Notes under the pieces: generated by a model
Seen by the model: only the letters and a program-made list of their open reading frames with translations
Told to the model about the DNA's origin: nothing
Databases searched by the model: none
Shown here: in pieces, positions 21,501-30,611 of the stretch
How the letters are laid out: every line of letters begins with the position of its first letter
Numbering within the stretch: position 1 is the stretch's first letter
Program-made: the position numbers and the translations under genes
NCBI RefSeq assembly: GCF_030253575.1
Contig: NC_080561.1
Location: forward strand, 38,487,564 to 38,551,563
Direction of reading: 5' to 3'
Length of the DNA: 64,000 nucleotides
Origin: Rhododendron vialii
Taxonomy: Eukaryota > Streptophyta > Magnoliopsida > Ericales > Ericaceae

Positions 21501-23903
21501 TCGGGTAATTGGGAAAACCGATACAACTCTTCCTCCTTGTCGTATGGCTGCAACTCTGAGGATAATACCTTCAAAAAAATACCATAAACAATGATGTTTA
21601 TAAATCACATGCAGCAACAAAACTGTTTTATAATTGATCATCTATGTTCCTTAACAAAACACATAACTCTATCTAGTTTTTACCAATTGCGGATCAAGAG
21701 AGTCCAAGTTGTTTGTACGTAATTCCTTGGTTAGGTCACCAAGCCTCCACTTTATGAACCTTGGTATGATTTGTGAATCTCCTTGTTTAATTATAGACAC
21801 ATGCTCACATAGCCAATACTGTTTTCAAAATAAAGCACAAATTAGTTTAAAACTTAACAACAAAATGGAAAGACTATGGAAGTTAAAAAGTGGGATGTTA
21901 TTGTTACCATAAGCCCCATTACGCATCCTCCTACTTTTGTTGGTAAGGAAGAAGCCCTTTTGTTTAGTTCTTGGATGACATCTTCGGTGATGAATGTTGC
22001 CCAATCGTATGTGGTGCTATTATCCAAATATTCCACAAACTCCAAGTAACCCCAACTAACTCTCGCTTGTGTGTTTGCAAAAAATAATGTCCCTATTAAC
22101 AAAAGGCATAGGACACGTGCCAAGTCCTTCGCATCCTGCAAAGTGTTGCCTTTAACAGCCTTGGTAAAGAATTCCCTTAGTACCGGAATTGTTAATATCC
22201 TTTGGCCTTTGGGACCTGGGCAAAGTCGATCAGCAAAGTCTGATTTCGGTACCCTTGGAGTTGGATTTAGTACAATCCTTGTAGGACCGGATTGTATTCC
22301 AAATATGAGTGTTACCTCTTTCGACGTTATTCTCACAGACTTGCCACCCAATTTAAACCTCCCACTCGTCCCCTCATACTGCTTTACCAACTTTAAAACG
22401 TCGGTATCACTCTTCCGTACGTAGGCCTCATCCAGATTTGCTTCGATAATACCCAACAGAAGTTCAGCAAATGGTGTCTTCTTGATCTCCTGAACTTGAA
22501 GTTGTGTGAATTGCCCAGTAGGAATACTCCTTATAAGTTTTACCACAGTGTTTAAAGTTGACCTACATAAAATACAGAAATTGTTACAGAATATCACATG
22601 CAACCATATATAATTCAAATTATGACATCATATATTTCAAGTTAGATTAAATATAACATTATATCAAAGTTAATATGCAACAAATAACAATTGTATGGTG
22701 TTGCAAATACAATGAAATTGATACAGATTAACATATATAACCATATATATGGCAGGTTACAACAATACATATAACCTTCCAATATTATGTACATCATATA
22801 TAACATTATATCATTTTTAATATGCAACATTCAACAATCATATGATGGTGCAATATGATTAAAATGAAACATAAAATCATATATAACCATATATATTACA
22901 GGTTTTAAACATATAAATCCTTGCACATTCACCGTATAAAATATATGACGTTATATCATTACTTTCATATCCATATTATCATGTAATTTTACCTGTACTG
23001 AATGGCCCTCTTGTGTTCCACTTTTTCCTGCTTTGGACGGCTTGACGTGCTCTTCATTCCTTTTCTCTTCTGCACCTTTTTTTCCTTTTCAATTTCTTCT
23101 TCATCTTCCTTGTCTTCATCCCATTCCTCTTCTTCTTGACCCCCCTTTCCCTTTTTGTTAACATTTGGTTTTCTATTTAAACTTCCACTCTCGGAGACTT
23201 GATACTTTGGTTTTCGTCTAAACCCTTTGTCCTCCCTTTCTTCTTTGTCCTTACTCCTTTTCATTTTCTTCAATGCTTCAGCAGACCGTGTGACTCTCTT
23301 TGTTGGGGTGTTCAGATCTATAACTTCTACGTCTCCACTATTTGGCCTTTTCCTCTTTCTCTCATAAACCATTTTAGTGTCTGGCTTCTTTCCATGGTGT
23401 TTCCTATTGATATGAATTGGGGTTGGGGAGGAACTTTGGACAGTTGCTTCTACGGCATCTTCTTTTGTTCTTTTTCGTTTCCTTGGGGACACAATCTTCC
23501 GGTGGGATGGGGAGGAAGACTTTACTACCTCAGTCTTATGTGCAATGTCTTCATTAATTATGGTCTGTTTCCTTGCGGACACATTCTTCCGGTGGGAGGG
23601 GGAGGAAGACTTTACTACCTCAGACTTACGTGCACTGTCTTCAATATTTATGACAGCAGGGTCTGCTGTCCGTTTCCTTGCGGACACCTTTTTCCGGGGG
23701 GAGGGGGAGGGGGAGGAAGACTTGACAACCTCGGATTTTTGTTTACTTTTTTCTATAGTTATGACAGCAGGGTCTGATGTCCGTTTCCTTGGTGTTTTCT
23801 TCTGCCTGATCTCTTTTGGGGGGTCAATCATTGCTAACGGACGGGCTTCTGTAGCGTACGCCGCAGGTACCAACTCTTTACCTGTTCTTTTTGGTTTAGT
23901 CAT
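18552..23903 (-). CDS. ULP1-like (C48) cysteine peptidase carried by the MULE, 10 coding exons, 1154 aa
   Basis: Hand-spliced exons: 22993-23903, 21908-22562, 21684-21818, 21053-21568, 20532-20962, 20226-20343, 20043-20135, 19061-19330, 18829-18971 and 18552-18744. All introns are GT-AG. Phases agree and no stop interrupts the 3,465 bp. Residues 38-145 are basic Ser/Pro repeats (EVVKSSSPSHRK). Exons 2-3 resemble the DUF1985 region of ULP-bearing transposon proteins (FGIQSGP, PRFIKW). Exon 4 is a coiled coil. Exon 5 begins with a long Glu/Asp tract. The C-terminal peptidase fold shows His1008 in PYHWTILLFD, Asn1025 in MHYNSL where ULP1 has Asp, Gln1087 in PQQLN and Cys1094 in VDCGVIVC. Related enzymes cleave SUMO; whether this one is active is unknown. 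The start is the first in-frame ATG after a 5' UTR intron. A frame runs on upstream across that intron but has only GTG/TTG starts. Confidence 0.88.
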
Positions 23904-24970
23904 TGCTGCACATACAATAAGTAAATTAAATCCATGGGAACATACATCAGACCCTGATATTACAAATTATGTTCTAACATGGACCGGTGAAAATCAAATG
24001 TAAATCATAGACGTAAAAAACAAAAACTGATAGTCAGTCAAGTTCAAATTTATATATCCGTCAGTCAAGGAAAAAAACTGGACTGATAACCTAACCAGAT
24101 ATAACCATAAGCATTAGCATATCACTATATAACCATATTTCAAAATTATGCCACACAGAACATCTATTCACACACAGTTTATATAACCATATATTCCATC
24201 AATGATATCCCTAACTTAAATCAACAACACCCTTACTGATCAAAAAATGATATAACCACATTTACTTTCAATCAAAACCCTAATTGAACTTAACCAACAC
24301 TTTACTGATCAGAACCATAACTGAGCCAATGATTCATGTAACCATTTAATCAAGAATAAACATACTTGTAAACCAACAATCAAACAACAAACACTTATAT
24401 AACCATATATGCCATATATACCATATATGAAATACATAACTTAATTCAATCATACCCTAACGGATCAAATATTGATATAACCACATTTACTTTCAATCAA
24501 AACCCTATCTTAACTTAACCATCACTTTACCGTTCAGAACCCTAAAGGATTCATATAACCATATATACAGGAATAAACATACCTGTAAACCAATATTCAA
24601 ACAACCACCCATTCATATAACCATATATTCAAAGACAAACATACCTGGTAATCGATTTCGATGTAGGATTTGACGGTTTTTGATAAACGAAAGCGAACAA
24701 CTGCGAAGAGCGGGACGGCGTCCGACTGGAACGAAGGAGAACAACGGCGTAGAACAGCTACTACCACCCGAATACAATGGGCGAAGTATGGCGTCTACCA
24801 CCCTACCAGAATGGGCGACTGAAACGCGTCGTAGGACGGCGACGAACGGAGAAGAACGGCCGTCTGAAATTATGGAGAAGGCGAGACCGTTGGTGAACGA
24901 AGAACGCCGACGACGAAGGAGGCCGACGACAAAATGTCAGGCGATCAATTTCTTCTCACGAACCGTCTAG
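23904..24970 (-). promoter_or_regulatory. 5' UTR exon, leader intron and promoter side of the ULP gene
   Basis: A donor TTACCAG|GTATGT at 24645/24644 and an acceptor GTGCAG|CAATG at 23906/23905 define a 739-bp leader intron full of ATATAACCATAT repeats. The leader exon would start at or above about 24900. This is inferred from splice signals only. Confidence 0.55.
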
Positions 24971-25015
24971 GGCTTTTCTCGTTTTTCACGAACTGGGGTT
25001 CGTTCTGAGAAATGA

Positions 25016-25056
25016 GGGGGGGAAGGGGGGGAAAGGGGGGGAAGGGGGGGAGTGGG
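25016..25056 (+). promoter_or_regulatory. G-run cluster upstream of the ULP gene
   Basis: Four runs of about seven G separated by AA or AAA, then AGTGGGG. This is a strong G-quadruplex-forming pattern on the plus strand, just inside the right TIR and upstream of the inferred ULP transcription start. Confidence 0.7.
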
Positions 25057-25204
25057 GATTCCATTTGTACTGAAATGTGAGAGATTTTCGGGGTTCGAAA
25101 ATTTCAAATAAATATTTTTGAAATTGATGGAAAAACGGGGCAATCAACTTTTAAAGAACAGGGGTATTTTAGACTAAGCAGTGTTATTATATCATTAATA
25201 ATAG

Positions 25205-25290
25205 ATTAGTGGACTTAGTGGGTTTTGAAATTTAGAAGTGGATTTAGTGGGTTTGAAATATGCTATAGTGGACTTATGAAAAATTCTCCC
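25205..25290 (-). repeat. MULE right terminal inverted repeat
   Basis: Reads GGGAGAATTTTTC on the minus strand from 25290 inward and pairs with the left repeat. The AATTAACAA duplication follows directly at 25291-25299. Confidence 0.88.
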
Positions 25291-25299
25291 AATTAACAA

Positions 25300-25465
25300 G
25301 TAGCACCAATAGGGGGAGCTATCACATTTCATTGGCATACAACTTAGCCACTCGAGCAAAGTACCTTTGGTGTTCATTTTACATGCATGAATGTTATTTA
25401 ACAGTTTTCGTGTAAATTTTTTTTTTTGGAATTCTTGAAGGGTGGCACTTGTCACACCGCCCGTG
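25300..25465 (+). mobile_element. hAT-like remnant, right part
   Basis: Continuation of 14931-15055 beyond the MULE. It contains GGGTGGCACTTGTCACACC and ends at 25465 before the octamer ACTTCAGA. Confidence 0.5.
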
Positions 25466-25691
25466 ACTTCAGAATATCTTTTCAGATTGGGATCATTAAC
25501 AATGAAGAAGAAGTATTGTGCAAATTCTGCTCTGCATCAATGGAATCAGCAAATCATATATATGTTGCTTCATTGTGAACATGTGTGGGACACTTGGTGC
25601 AATATTCTGTCAAGGTGGGGTGCTCAGGCCCTGTTCTGCTTTCTCAGATAAATATTTACAAAATAAAAATCTATTTTCAAGTTTAAAAATA

Positions 25692-26659
25692 GGGAAAAAA
25701 ACCGAAATGATCCTTGTAGTTTAGTGTTTGTGTCAACATGGTCCCTGCAGTTTGAATTGACTCGATTTACACTCTGTAGTTTCCATTTCGTTTCAACTTG
25801 GTCCAATTACTAACTGTCGTTAGCCTCCGTTAACTCCCGACACAAATGGGTCCCTTTTCTAGTGAAAATTACCAAACGCTTTCTTCTCTAACCTCGCAGA
25901 CTTAAAACCTTTTCCTAAGAAGCAAAATCGAGTCAATTTTTTCTAAAAATCGGGTTCTCTGGCCCGTGTTTTTTTTTCTAAAATACTTGAATTATTCTTC
26001 CGATATTCAAAAGGTTACAAGGCACACCTAAACTCTATACCCGGTGGAGACACTAAGTTTTTTTCTAAACCCCTTTTATGGCCCAAACTATGGCCGGACT
26101 TGATTCTCCTTTACCCGGAGATATGTAGGTAGCTTGATGAAAGCTCGGTTCTTTTTAAAATAAAACTCACTTCATTTTCTAAAATCCAAACATTTTTCAA
26201 AATATCCGAACCCCTTTTATAGAATATAAAACTCCTCATTTTTTCTTTTTTTTTTTCAAGAACCACGTTGCAATCCATAAGAATCGGATAATTTATTTTG
26301 GCCATAATCCCTCTCACTCCTTCCCCCCGAAGGTGAACGAGACTCGTTTCGGTTGAAGGTAAAATTTCGGGCGCGACAAATAGAGAATGGAAGCCGTGAA
26401 AAAAATGGAGAATGGAACAATGAGACTCTGTGTTTTGGTTTAGAGGTATATTAGGGTAAGAGGAAAATGACAAATTACGATTTTAACCCTAGAAAAAGGG
26501 CTCATTCGTGTCTGGGGTTAACGAAGTCTAACGGCAGTTAGTAATTGGACCAAGTTGGAACAAAATAAGAACTACAAAGTGTAAATTGAGTCAATTCAAA
26601 CTGCAGGGACCAAGTTGACACAAACACTAAACTACAAGGACCATTTCGATTTTTTTCCC
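25692..26659. mobile_element. 968-bp MULE-type MITE with about 170-bp TIRs
   Basis: Terminal repeats start GGGAAAAAAACCGAAATG and extend to about 25864 on the left and about 26491 on the right. The 9-bp target duplication TTAAAAATA (25683-25691, 26660-26668) is perfect. There is no transposase inside. Confidence 0.88.
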
Positions 26660-27317
26660 TTAAAAATAATGTGCTTACGAAATAATTTTTTAATTTGTTT
26701 TTTAGGATTTGATAGATCTCATCGAAATCTATCAAATAAGATTCATATTGCATTTTTTTTTATTTCAGTAAGCATATTATTTTTAAGCTTGAAAATTACA
26801 AATAAGTACTTATTTTTTAAGGGGGAAATCTAGAACACACCCTCAATGAGCCTTACCTCAATCACTGGAGGAATTATTCAAATGGTGGGATGACTGGAAC
26901 TTTAAAGCCGAAAAAGATGATTGTTTGCAGTCATATGAATCATCTGGCTAACAAGAAATGAAACTGTGTTTGATCACAAGTACTTTAATTGGGGTAGAGT
27001 GGAAGAAACTATCAAGATAAGGGCGGCTCTCTGGGTCAAAACTATAACTTGGGACAAAGATTACACTGTGGATGACTTTATTTTCAGGTTAAAAAAGCTT
27101 CATTGATGCTGCAATCTGTTAGTGTTGAACTGTGTTCCTGTTTTGTGGGTGTGCTTCTCATGTGTCTTTGGTTATGTGCTCATCATGGCGTTGGCATAGT
27201 CTTATGTTTTTTTATTCTTTCTTCTCTTGTGTCTGGGTGCGTCTCTTTCTTTTTGGTAGTTAGTAGTTTTTTGCTTGTCTTGTGAAATTGTATATTTGGT
27301 GGGGGAGTATTAAGTTG

Positions 27318-27530
27318 GAAAGAAACTTATTCACGGCTCGGCACAATCACAGACATCTGTTTCGGTAATAAATGGTTGAGATACGGATTTAAACTTTGAC
27401 CGGTAATAAATATTTCTAACCGGTAATAGTGTGTTTTTAACACGGACCATCCAAAACAGTTTTAAACACGGGAGATTGGGTGCCATAAATTTTATTTACG
27501 GAGGTTCTGTAAATAAGTTTTTCCCATCAG
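27318..27530. repeat. Possible short foldback MITE in the LINE 3' UTR
   Basis: Ends resemble each other in inverted orientation (AAACTTATTCACGG versus AAACTTATTTACAG). No target duplication could be fixed. Confidence 0.35.
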
Positions 27531-27947
27531 GTTGGGTCTCTTTCCTAGGAAAGTTGGTTTTAGTTTTTTGGTTTTAGGCTTGGGGAGTACACCAGGTGGG
27601 CTTTTTTGTTTTGGGGTTGTTGAGCACACCAGGTAGTCTTTTCTGAGGTGGGTTGTCCCTCTTCAGAATAGGACCAAATTTGGCTGTTTTTGTGGGTGTT
27701 GGCTTTTGCTGTTTTGTGTTTGAATTGTATGGTTGAAAACTTGCCAACGGTGGTACCTCATGGGAGTCGAGTTAGCATATGATTGTCGAGCGTATGGGGT
27801 GTCAATATAGTTGGGATTTCATTCACTCGTTGTGATGCCTTCTTTCCCTGCTAAACACACTTGTTCTTTGAAAAATATGTAAGAACTTTGTAACTATGGT
27901 TTTGAGATTAATAAAATTCTTCTTTTGCTGAGTAAAAAAAAAAAAAA

Positions 27948-28922
27948 ATGTAAGAACCACATCGTAAATTTTATTAGCTTCGAGCTCGTGAATATTACTC
28001 GATTTCAAAACACATGCAACAACAAGCTAGTGAATTTCATTAGTTTCGACTTGAATTTCACCGGGTTTCAAAACACAACTAGCTATTGTAGAACTCCATA
28101 AGAACAACCTACTGAATTTCATTTGCTTTGAGGTCATGAATTTTTTTGAATTTCAAAACACAACAAATTAAACCACCTAGTGAGTTTCATATTTCTGGGC
28201 TGATTTACAAAAAATTGACAGAAAACTACCACATGCGAAAAAAATCAAATGAGAACCAAACAAATGTTCCAAAATGATATATAAGAAACCAGAATAGTAC
28301 TTGATGGCCGATTCTTCCACATGAACAAACACTTCAGTACATTCACGAAAGTCAGCTCAATGGGTTATTCAGTACTCCCGGCCGGTGTATACTCTCTCCC
28401 TCCGATGACTTACTATTGAATACCACTCATCGTCGCACTATCAGTAATTTGATCATGTATATATATGGCTTCTGTCTCTTCAAATACCTCATAATCCGAT
28501 GTGCACAAGTGCATTCTCCGAAACCTATCGAAAGCAATATCTGAATACCTATTTTCAGCACAACCCGTGATTATCGCATTCCAAACCGACCGCAACCAGG
28601 CCCGGTCCTAGGGCAAGGCCCAAGAGGCCGCTGCCTAGGAACTCCAATTTCAAGTAAGTAAAATACTTAACAGGCTAAAATTCACAAATTAATCTGCTTG
28701 ATGGAGTAAGTGTTAAGCTGGCTACCGGCAGTGGTGTGGCGGAGTTGGGCACAGGCGGTGATCGGGGTGGAGTGGACTTGATAGAAAAGGAGAAGGGAGT
28801 CTGAGCAGTGGAGGGAAAATTGCCCAGGGTAGTTTTGGTATAAAAGTACTCTCGGATGCATATGCGTGCCAGACCGTATATATAAGTCACTACGAAAATA
28901 AATGAAAACCAACATTTGAAAA
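27948..28922. other. Spacer and 3' flank of GLOX copy 3
   Basis: No gene. At 27950-28200 are diverged repeats of the type AGTGAATTTCAT-TAGCTTCGA. At 28595-28660 is a segment like the conserved end of a plant hAT element (GGCCCGGTCCTAGG...GGCCGCTGCCTAGG). The last 60 bp match the 3' flank of the other GLOX copies (AAAACCAACATTTGAAAATT). Confidence 0.5.
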
Positions 28923-30530
28923 TTAGGAGGTCAATTGGACCCAACTAGCAACACTCGGCACTCCCTGGTTAACCACAAACATCATATAATACCCTGGTGG
29001 CGCCACTATTCCGTTGGGTGGCGCCGTACACGCAATCATGTACTGTCCATTAACGTTCGGCACGACACTGGTGACAACCAGCTTCACCAACCTCTGCCCC
29101 TGCGAAAATGAATGCGTATTGTAAGGCGCACTTGCAAAATTCACCTCGACTATCCCCGTCAACGGTGTCGGCACCGTTACAGATACATTGTAAAGTTGTC
29201 CGTACTTTACCGTCGTTGGCGTGTTCACTACTGCCGGCCTCAAATTTGCATTGTTTGCTGTCAAATACTCAGGCGAAAACGCCTCGATTCTCAGCTCCGT
29301 TGGGAAATCCACGCCGAATGTGTAGTAGTAATGTGTGTTACTTCCAGCAAGCAAAACTCTCCCGTCGGGCAATAAATTCGCAGTCGAATGGTACAACCTG
29401 GGGATTGAACTGGGGGTTAATGTCATAAACCGGGATCCCTCAGGTTGGTCATGTTGGTATAGAACCGGGTTCAAACACGGGTTCGTCGCCAATCCATACC
29501 CTTGCGACCCCGCTTGAGCCCCGTTGATGATTAATACGTCACCTGTTGGTAGCATCACCATGTCTCCCATGATTCGAACAAATGGCATTTCCTCCATCTC
29601 CCAAATGGGGTTGGGATCAGTCGCCACGATCCGCCCGCAACTCCCCTGAGCCGGAGTATTTACACTTTGATTATTGTAGGCGCCGTATTGAGCCCCACCG
29701 CAAATGACAATCGTGGCCGTGGAATAATTACTTTCCAATGCCAGCATGGCAGAGGATCCTGCAGATGGATAGTTACGTGGACCCCCCTCTAGTATAGGAA
29801 ATTTTTTTACAATCACGTTATTATCGTAATCATATAGCACAGATTGATTGTTAGCAAATATAAAAAGATTTCCTTGAGGCAGAAGGTGAACATATGGATA
29901 AAGGTTATCCGTCTGGTTGTCTCTTGACTCGACGAGGAACTGGAAATCGACTGCGCCGCTAGATCTCGGCGGGAAATACTCCACGCTGCTAACGCTGATT
30001 CCCCCGATTATTATGATAGAACCATCGGGGAGTATCTGATTAGTGGCGTACCAACGACCTTGGGACAACTCGACATTTTGAAGCTCAACCCAATCGCAGA
30101 AGGAAGCGGCTTCGCAGGGGGTGAACATTCGGAACTTCCTGTTGCCGTCGTCATTGCCGCCCGATTGGAGGAGGGTGCCATTAGGGAGGAATTGGCCCGA
30201 TGAGCACCACGTGTCGGTGAGGATCTCAAGGGGACGGATTCCGTTGGTGTTGAGGTCGAGGACGGCGGAGTGGGCAGAGCAATCGTGCTTTAAGTCCTCT
30301 TCGAATGGGTCGTCGCGGCATTCACCATTCGGGAGCGACAGATTGGACAGGCCGATGTTAGCACGGTCCAGGAGGACGACGGTGTTGAACGGGGTCACGG
30401 CGGTGTGCATGGAGGCAATGCCGGCGTTGGGGACCAGGAGCTCCCACGTGCCCGGGAGGTCGGCACTGGTTTGGATGATCGCGAAGGCGAAGCAGAGGAA
30501 TTGTAAACCGAAGAAAATGGGTGCGGCCAT
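28923..30530 (-). CDS. GLOX copper-radical oxidase, copy 3 (intact, 535 aa)
   Basis: Complete intronless member of the array. The signal peptide is about residues 1-23 (MAAPIFFGLQ...). Active-site residues are Cys109 (DTWCSSG), Tyr161 (GRWYAT), Tyr380-His381 (RLYHST) and His473 (NTHSFSQG). The N-terminal cysteine pair missing from copy 1 is present (ECRDD, KHDC), as is NPCL. The open frame runs 103 codons further upstream, but only to a TTG, through a (GA)n tract encoding Ser-Leu repeats. The ATG at 30530 aligns with every paralog and is chosen. Closest in the window is the split copy 2: both share the MAAPIFF start and a paralogous upstream block (30766-30920 versus 14280-14430). No clear TATA box like that of the other copies is seen; the (GA)n tract occupies that position. 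Secreted; probable apoplastic aldehyde/sugar oxidase producing H2O2. Confidence 0.93.
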   Translation of the reverse strand: MAAPIFFGLQFLCFAFAIIQTSADLPGTWELLVPNAGIASMHTAVTPFNTVVLLDRANIGLSNLSLPNGECRDDPFEEDLKHDCSAHSAVLDLNTNGIRPLEILTDTWCSSGQFLPNGTLLQSGGNDDGNRKFRMFTPCEAASFCDWVELQNVELSQGRWYATNQILPDGSIIIIGGISVSSVEYFPPRSSGAVDFQFLVESRDNQTDNLYPYVHLLPQGNLFIFANNQSVLYDYDNNVIVKKFPILEGGPRNYPSAGSSAMLALESNYSTATIVICGGAQYGAYNNQSVNTPAQGSCGRIVATDPNPIWEMEEMPFVRIMGDMVMLPTGDVLIINGAQAGSQGYGLATNPCLNPVLYQHDQPEGSRFMTLTPSSIPRLYHSTANLLPDGRVLLAGSNTHYYYTFGVDFPTELRIEAFSPEYLTANNANLRPAVVNTPTTVKYGQLYNVSVTVPTPLTGIVEVNFASAPYNTHSFSQGQRLVKLVVTSVVPNVNGQYMIACTAPPNGIVAPPGYYMMFVVNQGVPSVASWVQLTS

Positions 30531-30574
30531 AGTGTAAGCGAGAGTGTTCACTGCTCGGTTGTGTGTGTGTCTAC

Positions 30575-30578
<4 letters not shown>

Positions 30579-30609
<31 letters not shown>
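30579..30609. repeat. (GA)n microsatellite at the GLOX copy 3 promoter
   Basis: About 15 units, 50-80 bp upstream of the ATG. Shorter GA tracts sit at the same place in copies 2, 4, 5 and 6. Confidence 0.9.

Positions 30610-30611
<2 letters not shown>

Larger units (their letters stand above)
15065..25290. mobile_element. 10.2-kb Mutator-like element carrying a transposase remnant and a ULP1-like gene
   Basis: Inverted terminal repeats of 86 bp (15065-15150 and 25205-25290) align without gaps, and the 9-bp target duplication AATTAACAA is perfect (15056-15064, 25291-25299). Inside are a plus-strand MULE transposase (15988-17477) and a convergent minus-strand ULP1-like peptidase gene (18552-23903 plus a 5' UTR exon). 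This pairing is known from Kaonashi-type MULEs of Arabidopsis and ULP-bearing MULEs of other plants. Internal sequence is rich in the palindrome ATAACGTTAT and in ATATAACCATAT. The transposase has lost its N-terminal part while the ULP gene is intact, so the element is probably mobilised in trans, if at all. Confidence 0.93.
25474..27947 (+). mobile_element. LINE fragment, right part with 3' UTR and poly(A)
   Basis: Resumes the LINE of 14560-14930: LLHCEHVWDTWCNILSRWG is the zf-RVT cysteine/histidine region. After an inserted MULE-type MITE (25692-26659) come WLTRNETVFDHK and RAALWVKTITW. A long G/T-rich 3' UTR follows (27100-27930), with AATAAAA at about 27910 and a poly(A) at 27932-27947. 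Frameshifts make it a dead copy. Confidence 0.72.

Noticed and set aside
23199-24003. Plus-strand ORFs of 150-190 codons opposite ULP exon 1
   Set aside because: Shadow frames of the Lys/Ser/Pro-rich minus-strand exon, with low-complexity Phe/Gly content and no family.
24613-24801. N-terminal coding exon of the ULP gene upstream of the leader intron
   Set aside because: The frame is continuous across the intron but offers only a GTG start; the ATG at 23903 is preferred. It remains possible that an ATG lies further upstream.
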